DNA of 51,803 nucleotides, taken from positions 1 to 51,803 of the forward strand of contig NZ_QKYU01000031.1 in assembly GCF_003253705.1 (NCBI RefSeq), written 5' to 3'. The stretch is from Humitalea rosea (GTDB lineage: Bacteria > Pseudomonadota > Alphaproteobacteria > Acetobacterales > Acetobacteraceae). The notes under the pieces were generated by a model, which was not told the origin of the DNA, did not search any database, and saw only the letters and a program-made list of their open reading frames with translations. The position numbers were made by a program, and so were the translations under genes. Positions 24,522 through 33,688 of this stretch are shown here, in pieces. How positions within the stretch are numbered: position 1 is the stretch's first letter; every line of letters starts with the position of its first letter.

Positions 24522-25439
24522 ATGGCGCTGAGCCTCAGGCAGCGCCTGGTCCTGCTGCGCGTCACCGAACCGCTGGTCGCGGGAGTGGTGCGCGCGGGGT
24601 TTGGGCTGCTGCGGCTGTTGGGGCCGAAGCTCGCCCCGCGCATCGGGGCTGCGGTCGCGCGCACCGTCGGGCCGCTGACCAAGGCCCATCGCATCGCCGC
24701 CGAGAACATCCGCCTGGCCTTCCCTGAGCGCGATCCCGCCTGGCAGGCGGAGGTCGCGCGCCAGGCCTGGGACAACCTCGGCCGCACCGCCTGCGAATAT
24801 GTGCATCTGGCGGCGTTGTGGGACCTGGATGTGGCGCGCCCGGAGGCCGGTCGTATCTACTGCGACGCCGCCACCGCCGCCCGCTTCACAGAGCTTGCCG
24901 AGGATGGCCGTGGCGCGCTGATTTTCGCGGCCCACCTCGCGAACTGGGAATTGCCGGCGGTCGCGGCGCATGGCGCGGGGCTGGCGGCGGCGGTGCTCTA
25001 CCGCACGCCCAACAACAAGCGCGTGGCCGGCGATATCCTGGCGCTGCGTGGGCCGATGATGGGCCGCCTGATCCCGGCGGGGCTGCTCGCCCCCTCCCGC
25101 CTCGCGCGGGCGCTGGCCGAGGGGCTGCATGTCGGCATGCTGGTGGACCAGCGCTTCGGCCGCGGCCCGCGGGTGATGTTCCTGGGGCGCGAGGCCTCGG
25201 CCAATCCGCTGCTCGGCAATCTGGCGCGGCGCTTCGATGTGCCGGTGCATGGCACCCGCGCGATCCGCCAGCCCGATGGCCGCATCCGGCTGGAGCTGAC
25301 GGAAGCCATCCCGATGCCGCGCGATGCGACCGGCGCTGTGGATGTCGCGGCCGCGACCCAGGCGGTGAATACCGTCATCGAGGGCTGGGTGCGGGAGCAT
25401 CCCGGCCAATGGCTCTGGATGCACCGGCGCTGGCGGTAG
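24522..25439 (+). CDS. lpxXL: Lipid A very-long-chain acyltransferase LpxXL (LpxL/HtrB family)
   Basis: This 305-residue membrane-associated acyltransferase transfers the very-long-chain acyl group from AcpXL to lipid A on the cytoplasmic face. The HX4E catalytic motif is AAHLANWE (His138, Glu143). An N-terminal hydrophobic helix (about 9-35) and a conserved DQRFGRGPRVMFLGR region follow the family. The ATG at 24522 directly follows the adh2XL stop; an upstream in-frame extension falls inside adh2XL. As the last gene of the cluster, it marks the pathway as lipid A modification rather than general fatty acid synthesis. Confidence 0.9.
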   Translation: MALSLRQRLVLLRVTEPLVAGVVRAGFGLLRLLGPKLAPRIGAAVARTVGPLTKAHRIAAENIRLAFPERDPAWQAEVARQAWDNLGRTACEYVHLAALWDLDVARPEAGRIYCDAATAARFTELAEDGRGALIFAAHLANWELPAVAAHGAGLAAAVLYRTPNNKRVAGDILALRGPMMGRLIPAGLLAPSRLARALAEGLHVGMLVDQRFGRGPRVMFLGREASANPLLGNLARRFDVPVHGTRAIRQPDGRIRLELTEAIPMPRDATGAVDVAAATQAVNTVIEGWVREHPGQWLWMHRRWR

Positions 25440-25487
25440 CGGCGGCTTCGCCATAGGCTTGCCCCGGACCAAAGGGAGACCCGAACC

Positions 25488-25868
25488 ATGACAGTGACCG
25501 TCAAGGACATGCTCGCCGCCGCCAATGCCGCCGTGCCGCGTATTTCCCCGAGCGAGGCCAAGGCCCTCTCCGGCGAGCCGCAGGTGATCTTCCTGGACGT
25601 GCGCGACGCGGCCGAGGTGAAGACCTCCGGCAAGGCCAAGGGCGCGCTGGCCGTCTCGCGCGGCCTGCTCGAATTCCGCGCCGATCCCGAATCCCCGGCG
25701 CATGAGGCCGCCTTCGACCGCGCCAAGACGATCCTCGTCTATTGCGCCTCGGGCGGGCGTTCGGCGCTGGCGGGCAAGACGCTGCGCGACATGGGCTATT
25801 CCGACGTCCGCAACCTCGGTGCCTTCAAGGATTGGGTCGAGGCCGGGGGCGAGGTCGAGCCCGGCTGA
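25488..25868 (+). CDS. Rhodanese-like domain protein
   Basis: This 126-residue single-domain rhodanese has FLDVRDAAEVKTSGKAKGA and an active-site loop with Cys86 (VYCASGGRSALAG), which would carry a persulfide in sulfur transfer or thiosulfate:cyanide exchange. No signal peptide is present. A GGGAGA ribosome-binding site precedes the ATG. It lies 48 bp after lpxXL on the same strand and may be read through from that operon, but no functional link is evident. Confidence 0.88.
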   Translation: MTVTVKDMLAAANAAVPRISPSEAKALSGEPQVIFLDVRDAAEVKTSGKAKGALAVSRGLLEFRADPESPAHEAAFDRAKTILVYCASGGRSALAGKTLRDMGYSDVRNLGAFKDWVEAGGEVEPG

Positions 25869-25926
25869 CAGGCGCGACCCGGGGGGCACCACGCGCGTGC
25901 CGGACCAGAGCCCGGAGCCGGAGGCC

Positions 25927-27804
25927 ATGGCGCTCCCCTCCCGGCCATCGCGCTGGCCCCGCCGGGCGCTGCTGAGCCTCGGCTGCGTCCTGTTGCTGCT
26001 GGCGGGGCTCGGCCTCGCCGGGTTCTTCTTCCTCAGGCGGATCGACCTCGGCCCGATCGTGGCCGGCCGCGTGGCCGCCGCCCTCGGCCGCCCGGTCGCG
26101 ATCGGCGGGCTGCATGTCACCCCCGGGCGCTGGCTGCTGGTCGAACTGGCCGGGCTGCGGATCGGCAACCTGCCCGGTGGCAGCCGGGAGGAGATGCTGG
26201 CCCTCGGCCGGCTCAGCCTGGAGGTCGAGGCGCTGTCGCTGCTGCGTGGGCCGGTGGTGGTCCGCAAGGCCCGCGCCGAGGAAGCCTCGCTGCTGCTCGA
26301 ACGCCTGCCGGACCGCACCGCCAACTGGCATTTTTCGCGGCGCCGGGCGGTGCCGGAGGGTGCCGGGGACCGCTCCTGGGTCCCGACGCTGCTGGATGTC
26401 GAACTCCACCGCGGCGAGGTGCTGGTGCGGACCACCGGCGGGTTGCTGCTGCGCACCAGGCTGGAGACCGCGACCCTGGCCACCCCCGCCGCCGACCAGC
26501 CGGTGCGGCTGCGCGCCACCGGCGCCTACAACGACACCGCGGTGACGCTGGAGGCGGCGCTCGACCCGATCGTGGTGCTGCGCGATGCGTCGCGGCCCTA
26601 TGGCACCGATCTGCGTTTCGTTGCCGGCGAGGACACCGCGCTGACCTTCGAGGGCAGCATGACCGCGCCCTTCGATGTCGATGGCGCCGAGGGGCGGCTC
26701 AGCCTCACGGCGCCGAGGCTTGGCACCCTGCTCGCGCTCGCCGGTGTCGTGGCCGAGATCCCGGCCCGGCTCGACCTCGCCGGGCCGATGACCCGCAAGG
26801 GTGATCGTTGGCGCCTCAGCGAGGCGAGCGGCAGCTTTGCCGGGCAAGCCCTGACCCTGCGCCTGCTGCAACTGGATGAGGGCCGCGACGGGAGCCCCGA
26901 TGCCATTGCTTTGGCCCTCAGCCTGGAGAAGCTGGCGCTGGACCCGCTGCTGCCCGCCCCAGGCAGCGTCGGCGGCGGGGACACGCCGCTGGTGGTCAGC
27001 CAGCGGCCCGATCCGCGGCTGGATGTGCAGATCGCCATCGGCGCGCTGAATGTCGCGGGCGAGGATCTCGGCGTGGTCGAGCTGACCGCGACCCAGGAAC
27101 CAGGGCGGATCAATGTCCAGCACCTGGCCGCGACCCTCTCCGGCATCCGCCTGGCCGGTTCGGGCGCGGTGGCGGCGACCGATACCGGCGCGCGCCTCTC
27201 CGCCGAGGCGGCGCTGGAGCGCAGCGACCTGGACGATGTCCGCAAGCTGCTCGGGCTGCGTTCGCTGCCGATGTCGGGGCGGTTGGAGGGGAAGCTCGCC
27301 CTGACCGCCGAGGCCGCGACGCTGCGGGCGGTGGGGGAGGCGGCGCAGGTCCAAGCCGTGCTGACCATGACCGGCGGGCAGATCGCGAAGGCGGCGATCG
27401 AGATGGCCTCGACCGATGTGCGCGCCTTGTTCCGCGATGCCGGCGGCAGCACCCCGATCGCCTGCATGCTGGCGGTGGCCGAGATGCACGGCGGCCGGGG
27501 CACCGTCGCCCCGCTGCGCCTGCGGGCGGAGGCCGGCACGATCGCCGGCCGCGCGCAATTCGACCTCGGCACGAGGCAGATGGATCTGGTGATCGGCAGC
27601 CAGAGCGAGACCACCGGATTTTTCGCGCTGGATGTGCCGGTGCGGGTCTCGGGCGCCTTCGCCTCGCCCAGCATCCTCCCGGCGGAATGGTCGGCCGAGG
27701 GCCGCGCCCAGCTTGCCGCCGGGGATGACATGGCGCCGCTGCCGCCCGAACTGCGTCGGCATGCCCAGTCCAACCCCTGTTTCCGCGCGGGCCCGCCGGG
27801 CTGA
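25927..27804 (+). CDS. AsmA-family envelope protein
   Basis: This 625-residue protein has one N-terminal membrane anchor (LLSLGCVLLLLAGLGLAGFF) followed by an AsmA-type periplasmic region. The early segment AALGRPVAIGGLHVTPG matches the AsmA N-terminus, and the C-terminal part contains the AsmA_2 features IACMLAVAEMHGGRG and QFDLGTRQMDLVI. AsmA-like proteins are now viewed as bridges for lipid transport between inner and outer membrane. The ATG at 25927 has a GGAG nearby; a GTG at 25897 is an alternative. Its position after the lipid A operon fits an envelope role. Confidence 0.85.
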   Translation: MALPSRPSRWPRRALLSLGCVLLLLAGLGLAGFFFLRRIDLGPIVAGRVAAALGRPVAIGGLHVTPGRWLLVELAGLRIGNLPGGSREEMLALGRLSLEVEALSLLRGPVVVRKARAEEASLLLERLPDRTANWHFSRRRAVPEGAGDRSWVPTLLDVELHRGEVLVRTTGGLLLRTRLETATLATPAADQPVRLRATGAYNDTAVTLEAALDPIVVLRDASRPYGTDLRFVAGEDTALTFEGSMTAPFDVDGAEGRLSLTAPRLGTLLALAGVVAEIPARLDLAGPMTRKGDRWRLSEASGSFAGQALTLRLLQLDEGRDGSPDAIALALSLEKLALDPLLPAPGSVGGGDTPLVVSQRPDPRLDVQIAIGALNVAGEDLGVVELTATQEPGRINVQHLAATLSGIRLAGSGAVAATDTGARLSAEAALERSDLDDVRKLLGLRSLPMSGRLEGKLALTAEAATLRAVGEAAQVQAVLTMTGGQIAKAAIEMASTDVRALFRDAGGSTPIACMLAVAEMHGGRGTVAPLRLRAEAGTIAGRAQFDLGTRQMDLVIGSQSETTGFFALDVPVRVSGAFASPSILPAEWSAEGRAQLAAGDDMAPLPPELRRHAQSNPCFRAGPPG

Positions 27805-27895
27805 ACGGCCTCTCCGGGATGACGCTGCGGCTGCTCGCGCTCTCCTTCGCCACGCCTTCCTCTGGTGATCGCCCGGCTAACGGTGGCTTAGGCCG

Positions 27896-28450
27896 TCAGC
27901 GCCCCGCCCCCGGCGTCCAGGTGACATCCCCGCCCGCCTCGGCATTGCGGGCGCGGGCGAAGACGAAAAGATGGTCCGACAGCCGGTTGAGGTAGCGGAC
28001 CACGGCGGGGTTCACCGGCTCGGCGGCGGCCAGCGCCACGGCGAGGCGTTCGGCCCGGCGCGTGATGGTCCGCGCCAGATGCGCATGCGCGGCAGCGGCG
28101 GTGCCGGCGGGCAGCACGAAGCTGCGCAGCGGTGCCAGCGTCGCGTTCATCCCGGCCAGTTCCTGCTCCAGCCGCAGCGCCTGGCTGTCGCTGACCCGCA
28201 GCCGGTCCCCGGCCACACCCGGCACGCAGAGATCGGCGCCGAGATCGAACAGATCATTCTGGATCCGCGCCAGCATGGCATCGGCCTCGCCCTGCACATG
28301 CAGGCGGATGAGGCCGATGGCGGCATTGGCCTCATCCACCGTGCCATAGGCCTCGACCCGCAGCGCGTCCTTGGCCACCCGGCTGCCGTCGCCGAGGCTG
28401 GTCTGGCCGGTATCGCCGCCACGCGTCGTGATGATGTCGAGCCTGACCAT
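27896..28450 (-). CDS. PduO-type cob(I)alamin adenosyltransferase
   Basis: This 184-residue enzyme adenosylates cob(I)alamin to coenzyme B12. PduO-family features are the ATP-binding N-terminus TTRGGDTGQTSLGDG with RVAKDALRVEAYGTVDE, and the C-terminal RRAERLAVALAA and YLNRLSDHLFVFARARN. The length is normal for the human MMAB/PduO group. It is the last gene of a five-gene minus-strand unit headed by an ArsR-methyltransferase and metH, 12 bp after the TonB-like gene, which gives that unit two corrinoid-related proteins. Confidence 0.9.
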   Translation of the reverse strand: MVRLDIITTRGGDTGQTSLGDGSRVAKDALRVEAYGTVDEANAAIGLIRLHVQGEADAMLARIQNDLFDLGADLCVPGVAGDRLRVSDSQALRLEQELAGMNATLAPLRSFVLPAGTAAAAHAHLARTITRRAERLAVALAAAEPVNPAVVRYLNRLSDHLFVFARARNAEAGGDVTWTPGAGR

Positions 28451-28462
28451 GGTCGTGTTCCC

Positions 28463-29254
28463 CTAAAATCCCTGCCGCCCGGCATCCAGGCGGAAGGTGA
28501 CGGTGGTGAAGGCCTCGGCCGTCACCGGTTGGCCATCGCGCTGCGCGGGGCGGAACCGCCAGCGCAGCGCGGCCTCGACCGCGGCGGCATCGAGCGTGGA
28601 ATAGCCCGAGCCGCGATCGACCGCCGCCCCGGCGACCAGCCCATCCGCCGCGACCGTCAGCCGCAGGCGGACCGAGCCCTGCTGCCTCATCGTGCGGGCG
28701 TAGTTGGGGTAGGTGGGATCGGCATTGCGGTGCCCGGCCAGGGGCGCGGGCGGGGTGGTGGCGCCCTCGGCCGCCCAGGCGGGCTGCTGGGCGGGTGGGC
28801 CCGGGGCCGCGGCTGGCGCGGCCGGAGCGGGGACCGCGCGGGGCGGGGCGGCGGCACGGGATGGCGGGCGCGACGGGGCAGGGGGCGCCGGCGGGGGCGG
28901 CGGTGGCGGCTCGGGTGAGGGGGCGGGCGCGGGCTCGGGCGGCGAGGGTGCCGGTTCGGGGGCTGGCGGGGCCGGTGGTTCCGGGGCCGGCGACTCCGGG
29001 GCCGGCGACTCCGGGGCGGGAGACTCCGGGGCGGGCGCCTCGGGCGATGGCGGCGTGGCCTCGGCCCCCGCGGCGGCCGAGGCCGGTTCCGCCCAGATCA
29101 GCACCGCGCCCTGCTGTGGTTCCGGCAGCCGCCGCGCCTCGGGCCAGGCCAGCACCACCCCCACGGCGCCCAGATGCAGCAGCGCCGCCGCGAGCACCGC
29201 CCCGGCCATCGGCACCTGCCGTGCCGCGGCGCGGGGCCCGCGCCTTCGGCTCAC
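28463..29254 (-). CDS. TonB-like energy transducer
   Basis: This 263-residue protein has a short basic cytoplasmic start, one membrane helix (MAGAVLAAALLHLGAVGVVL), a long Pro/Ala/Glu-rich periplasmic spacer (about 65-165) and a C-terminal TonB domain (about 175-263). The domain has the typical YPNYARTMRQQGSVRLRLTV and AVEAALRWRFRPAQ segments. It would energise TonB-dependent outer-membrane receptors. No exbB or exbD is in the window. The ATG overlaps the stop of the upstream CDF gene. In this operon a role in cobalamin or metal uptake is plausible but unproven. Confidence 0.85.
   Translation of the reverse strand: MSRRRGPRAAARQVPMAGAVLAAALLHLGAVGVVLAWPEARRLPEPQQGAVLIWAEPASAAAGAEATPPSPEAPAPESPAPESPAPESPAPEPPAPPAPEPAPSPPEPAPAPSPEPPPPPPPAPPAPSRPPSRAAAPPRAVPAPAAPAAAPGPPAQQPAWAAEGATTPPAPLAGHRNADPTYPNYARTMRQQGSVRLRLTVAADGLVAGAAVDRGSGYSTLDAAAVEAALRWRFRPAQRDGQPVTAEAFTTVTFRLDAGRQGF
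28983..29042 (-). repeat. Four 15-bp repeats coding Ser-Pro-Ala-Pro-Glu units
   Basis: Four consecutive 15-bp units (plus-strand form GGGGCCGGCGACTCC, with changes in the last two) encode repeated SPAPE/APAPE in the proline-rich spacer of the TonB-like protein. Such units can vary in number by slippage, changing spacer length without a frameshift. Confidence 0.8.
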
Positions 29255-30165
29255 AGCACCAGCACGCCCTTGTGCTTGGCCTTCACATCCGGCTCGACAT
29301 GGATGGTGATGACGGCATTGCCGAGCTCATCCTTCAACGCCGCCTCGACCCGGTCGCAGATGCCATGCGCGTCGCTGACGCTCATCTCCCCCGGCACCAC
29401 CAGATGGAATTCGACGAAGGTCCAGCGCCCGGCATGGCGCGTCCGCAGGTCATGCGCCTCGATCGCGCCCTCGGCATCGGCGGTGATGATGGCGCGGATG
29501 CGGGAGAGCGGGCCATCGGACACCGCCTCATCCATCAGCCCGCCGACGCTTTCCCGCAGCAGATGCCAGCCCGACCACAGGATGTTCACCGCCGTCAGCG
29601 CCGCCAGCAGCGGGTCCAGCCAGAGGATGCCGGTCAGCGCCACCAGCCCGACGCCCAGGATCACCCCCACCGAGGTCACCACATCCGACCAGAGATGCCG
29701 GGCATCGGCCAGCAGTGCCGGGGATTTCAGCACAGCCCCGCGACGGGTCAGGACCGTGGCCCAGATCCCGTTGATCAACGCCGCCACCGCCGATACCGCG
29801 AGGCCCGCGGCCGGGGAGAACGGGACATGCAGGGAGGACAGCGAACTCCAGGCCTGGTGAATGATCGCCAGCGCCGCGGCGATGATCAGCGCCCCCTCCA
29901 GCACCGCGGAGAAATACTCGGCCTTCGCATGCCCATAGGGGTGGTTGGCGTCCGGCGGGATGGCCGCGAAGCGGATTGCCGCCAGCGCCGCGCCGGCCGC
30001 GGTGACATTCACCACGCTTTCCAGCGCATCGGCGAAGAGCGCCACCGACCCGGTGAGCCAGGCGGCCACCGCCTTCATCGCCAGCACCGCGATGGCGATG
30101 AGGAGACTGCCAAGGGCCAGGGTTTCCGCCCGGGGGCCCAGGCGGGGTGGGGTGGCGGTGCTCAT
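29251..30165 (-). CDS. Cation diffusion facilitator (CDF) metal transporter
   Basis: This 304-residue inner-membrane exporter of divalent metals has six hydrophobic segments. The transmembrane metal sites are in helix 2 (VALFADALESVVNV) and helix 5 (LLADARHLWSDVVTSVGV), and a His/Asp-containing loop is PPDANHPYGHAKAEYFSAVLE. A cytoplasmic C-terminal domain (about 215-304) follows. The metal (Zn2+, Fe2+, Co2+ or Mn2+) cannot be fixed from sequence. The ATG is 25 bp after the metH stop with a hairpin between, and its TGA overlaps the TonB-like start. Confidence 0.9.
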   Translation of the reverse strand: MSTATPPRLGPRAETLALGSLLIAIAVLAMKAVAAWLTGSVALFADALESVVNVTAAGAALAAIRFAAIPPDANHPYGHAKAEYFSAVLEGALIIAAALAIIHQAWSSLSSLHVPFSPAAGLAVSAVAALINGIWATVLTRRGAVLKSPALLADARHLWSDVVTSVGVILGVGLVALTGILWLDPLLAALTAVNILWSGWHLLRESVGGLMDEAVSDGPLSRIRAIITADAEGAIEAHDLRTRHAGRWTFVEFHLVVPGEMSVSDAHGICDRVEAALKDELGNAVITIHVEPDVKAKHKGVLVL

Positions 30166-30188
30166 GCGGGCGTGTCTACACCGCCCGC
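30166..30188 (-). terminator. Hairpin between metH and the CDF gene
   Basis: A 7-bp inverted repeat (GCGGGCG and CGCCCGC) with a 9-nt loop fills most of the 25-bp gap, adjacent to the CDF ATG. It lacks a T-tract. It could attenuate transcription after metH or mask the CDF ribosome-binding site. Confidence 0.4.
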
Positions 30189-30190
30189 CC

Positions 30191-33100
30191 TCAGACCGAG
30201 AAGTACTTCGCCCGCGGATGATGCAGGACGATGGCGCTGGTCGATTGCTCGGGGTGGAGCTGCCACTCGTCGCTGATGTCCACCCCGATGCGCTCAGCCT
30301 GGAGCAGCTTCAGCAGGGGGGCCTGGTCCTCCAGCTTCGGGCAGGCGGGGTAGCCGAAGGAATAGCGGCCGCCGCGGTACTCCTGCTGCAACATCTTCTC
30401 GATGTCCCGCGCATCCTCGGCCGCGAAGCCGAGTTCGGCGCGGATGCGCTTATGGACGTATTCGGCCATCGCCTCGGCCATCTCGACCGAGAGCCCGTGC
30501 AGATAGAGGTAGTCCTGGTAGCGGTTCTCCTCGAACCACACCCGGGCGACGTCCGACGCCTTCTGGCCGACGGTGACCACTTGCAGCCCGATCACGTCGC
30601 GCTCGGCGTCATCCACATCGCGCACCCAATCGGCGATGCAATCGCCATCGGCTTTCGGCTGGCGCGGCAGGTTGAAGCGGGTCAGCTCGGTGGTGCCATC
30701 GGTGTCGAAGATGATCAGCTCATTGCCCTGGCCGGCGCATTTCCAATAGCCGTAGGCGGCCTTGGGGGTCAGGATCTTGTCGGCCTCGGCGATCGCCAGC
30801 ATGCGCTTGAGCACCGGGCGCAGCTCCTGCTTCGCCCAGCCCAGGAATTCTTCCAGCGAGCGGCCCTGCTTCCGAAAACCCCATTGGAACTGGTACAGGC
30901 TGCGTTCGTTGATGAAGGGCACCAGGGCCTTGGGATCGGCCTGCATCACCTTGGCCCCCCAGAAGGGCGGGGTGGGGGTGGCATAGGGCGCGGTCTCCCG
31001 CCGGCGCCGCGTCTGGGCATAGGCGAGATCGACCGGGGCGAAGGCGCGGGCATCGGCCTGGCCGAGCACCCGCTTCTCGTTCTTCGACTTGCCCACGCGC
31101 TTGGTCTGCAAGGCCGCGAGGTAGTCATCAAAGCCATTGCCCATCACCCGGTCCATCAGATGCAGGCCGTCGAAGGCATCGCGCGCATAGGCGACGCGGC
31201 CGCAGGCATAGGATTTGACGCAGTCATCCTCGACATAATTGCGCGTCAGCGCGGCGCCGCCGAGCATCACCGGCAGATCGATCCCCTGGCGCGACATCTC
31301 CTCCAGGTTTTCCCGCATCACCACGGTGGATTTGACCAGCAGCCCGGACATGCCGATGGCATGCGCCTTGTGGTCGCGCGCCGCGGTGACGATGTCCTTC
31401 AGCGGCACCTTGATGCCGAGGTTGATGACCTTGTAGCCATTGTTGGTCAGGATGATGTCGACAAGGTTCTTGCCGATGTCATGCACATCGCCGCGCACGG
31501 TGCCGAGCACGATGGTGCCCTTCTCCTGGCCCTCGATCTTCTCCATGAAGGGTTCCAGCCAGGCGACGGCGGTCTTCATGGTCTCGGCCGATTGCAGCAC
31601 GAAAGGCAATTGCATCTTGCCGGAGCCAAACAATTCGCCGACGACCTTCATGCCGTCCAGCAGGATGGTGTTGATGATGTCGAGCGGCGGCATCCCGCCG
31701 TCCATCGCATCCTTGAGGTCCGTCTCCAGCCCCTTGCGGTTGCCGTCCACGATGCGGTCCTTCAGCCTTCCCTCCGGCGTCGCGGCCACGACCTTGGCGA
31801 CCGCATCGGCGGCCTTGCGGCCCGAGAAGATCTCCAAGAGTTTTTGCAGCGGGTCGTAGCCCTCGCGGCGGCGGTCGAAGATGAGGTCCTCGACGACCTG
31901 GACCTCCTCGGGCGGGATCTGGTGCAGCGGCTTGATCTTGCTGACATGCACGATGGCGCCGGTCATGCCGGCCTTCACCGCCAGATCCAGGAACACCGAA
32001 TTCAACACATGCCGCGCCGCCGGGTTCAGCCCGAAGGAGATGTTGGACAGCCCCAGCACGATCTGCACATCGGGGAATTTGTCCCGGATCATGCGGATGC
32101 CTTCCAAGGTCCACAACCCGAGCTTGCGGTCATCCTCATTGCCGGTGGCGATGGTGAAGGTCAGCGGATCGATCATCAGATCCGACTGCGGCAGGCCGTG
32201 TTTCGTGCAGGCGAAATCGATCAGCCGCTCGGCGATGCGCAGCTTGTCCTCGGCGGTCTTGGCCATGCCGACCTCGTCGATGGTCAGCGCGATGACGGCG
32301 GCGCCGAACTTCTTCGCCAGCACCATGCGATCCGTGGCGGCACCCTCGCCTTCCTCGAAATTGATCGAGTTGATGATGGGCTTGCCGCCATGCAGCTTCA
32401 GCGCGGCCTCGATGATCGGGGTCTCGGTGCTGTCGATCACCAGCGGGCTGTTCACGCTGCTGGTGAAGCGGGTGATGACCTCGCTCATCTCCACCAGCTC
32501 ATTGCGGCCGACGAAGGCGGTGCAGACATCGAGGCTGTTGGAGCCCTCCGCCACCTGGTCGCGGCCGATGGCGACGCAGCCGTCCCAGTCGCCGGCTTCC
32601 TGGCGCTGGCGCCAGGCCTTGCTGCCATTGGCGTTGCAGCGTTCGCCGATGGAGAAATAGGAATTCTCCTGGCGCAGCGCAGTCGCGGCGTAGAGGCTCG
32701 CGACCGAGGGCACCCAGTGGACCGTGCGCTTCACCGGCGCGGGGCGCCGCTCGCCGCGCTTCCTCAGCATCGCATCCAGGGCGGCGATATGCGGCGTCGA
32801 GGTGCCGCAGCAGCCGCCGATGAGGTTGATGCCATCCTCGGCGACAAAACGTTCCATCCAGGTCGCGAGTTCGTCGGGGCCGAGCGGGTAATGCGTCTTG
32901 CCATCCACCAGCTCCGGCAGGCCGGCATTCGGCTGGATCGAGATCTTGCCCGGCCAGTTCTGCGCCAGCCAGCGGACGTGTTCGGCCATCTCCTGCGGGC
33001 CCGTGGCGCAGTTCAGCCCGATCAGCGGCACGTCCAGCGCATGGATCACGGTCGCGGCGGCGGCGATGTCGGGGCCGACCAGCAGGGTGCCGGTGGTCTC

Positions 33101-33679
33101 CACCGTCACCTGCACGAAGATCGGGATGTTCACCCCGGTCTGCCGGATCGCGGCCTTGGCGGCGTTGACGGCGGCCTTGATGAACAGCGTGTCCTGGTTG
33201 GTCTCGGTCAGCAGCGCGTCGCAGCCGCCGGCGATGAGGCCGAGGCATTGCGTGGTCAGCGCCGCCTCCAGCACGTCATAGGCGATGTGCCCCAGCGAGG
33301 GCAGCTTGGTGCCCGGCCCGATGTCGCCGATCACCCAGCGGTGCCGGCCGTCCGAGAAGCTCTCGGCGGCCTCGCGCGCCAATTCGACGCCGAGCTTGTT
33401 GATCTCGAAGGCGCGGCTGCCGAGCTGGAATTCCTCGAGCGTGATCGGGCTGCCGCCGAAGGTATTGGTCAGCACCATATCGGCGCCGGCCTCGTAATAG
33501 CCGCGGTGGATTTCGCGGATCAGCTCGGGGCGGGAGAGGGTCAGCACTTCCGTGCAATTCTCCTTGTCCCAGAAATCCTTCTCGATATCGAGCGTCAGCG
33601 CCTGCACGCGGCTGCCCATGCCGCCGTCGCAGAGCAGCACGCGATCGCCAAGGGCATCGAGCAGATGGGGTCGGGTCAT
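30191..33679 (-). CDS. metH: Cobalamin-dependent methionine synthase
   Basis: This 1162-residue cytosolic enzyme methylates homocysteine using methyl-cobalamin and 5-methyltetrahydrofolate. The domain order is complete: homocysteine domain with zinc ligands Cys224 and Cys290/Cys291 (GLNCATGP, GGCCGTS); pterin domain (about 345-630); B12 helical cap and cobalamin domain with the axial ligand His733 in GDVHDIGKN; and a C-terminal AdoMet-reactivation domain (about 870-1162, including YFSIGERCNANG at the pterin start and a late YRGGRYSFGYPACP). It begins 9 bp after the ArsR-methyltransferase gene, so the two are co-transcribed. Length is slightly below E. coli MetH. Confidence 0.96.
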   Translation of the reverse strand: MTRPHLLDALGDRVLLCDGGMGSRVQALTLDIEKDFWDKENCTEVLTLSRPELIREIHRGYYEAGADMVLTNTFGGSPITLEEFQLGSRAFEINKLGVELAREAAESFSDGRHRWVIGDIGPGTKLPSLGHIAYDVLEAALTTQCLGLIAGGCDALLTETNQDTLFIKAAVNAAKAAIRQTGVNIPIFVQVTVETTGTLLVGPDIAAAATVIHALDVPLIGLNCATGPQEMAEHVRWLAQNWPGKISIQPNAGLPELVDGKTHYPLGPDELATWMERFVAEDGINLIGGCCGTSTPHIAALDAMLRKRGERRPAPVKRTVHWVPSVASLYAATALRQENSYFSIGERCNANGSKAWRQRQEAGDWDGCVAIGRDQVAEGSNSLDVCTAFVGRNELVEMSEVITRFTSSVNSPLVIDSTETPIIEAALKLHGGKPIINSINFEEGEGAATDRMVLAKKFGAAVIALTIDEVGMAKTAEDKLRIAERLIDFACTKHGLPQSDLMIDPLTFTIATGNEDDRKLGLWTLEGIRMIRDKFPDVQIVLGLSNISFGLNPAARHVLNSVFLDLAVKAGMTGAIVHVSKIKPLHQIPPEEVQVVEDLIFDRRREGYDPLQKLLEIFSGRKAADAVAKVVAATPEGRLKDRIVDGNRKGLETDLKDAMDGGMPPLDIINTILLDGMKVVGELFGSGKMQLPFVLQSAETMKTAVAWLEPFMEKIEGQEKGTIVLGTVRGDVHDIGKNLVDIILTNNGYKVINLGIKVPLKDIVTAARDHKAHAIGMSGLLVKSTVVMRENLEEMSRQGIDLPVMLGGAALTRNYVEDDCVKSYACGRVAYARDAFDGLHLMDRVMGNGFDDYLAALQTKRVGKSKNEKRVLGQADARAFAPVDLAYAQTRRRRETAPYATPTPPFWGAKVMQADPKALVPFINERSLYQFQWGFRKQGRSLEEFLGWAKQELRPVLKRMLAIAEADKILTPKAAYGYWKCAGQGNELIIFDTDGTTELTRFNLPRQPKADGDCIADWVRDVDDAERDVIGLQVVTVGQKASDVARVWFEENRYQDYLYLHGLSVEMAEAMAEYVHKRIRAELGFAAEDARDIEKMLQQEYRGGRYSFGYPACPKLEDQAPLLKLLQAERIGVDISDEWQLHPEQSTSAIVLHHPRAKYFSV

Positions 33680-33688
33680 GGCATGCTT

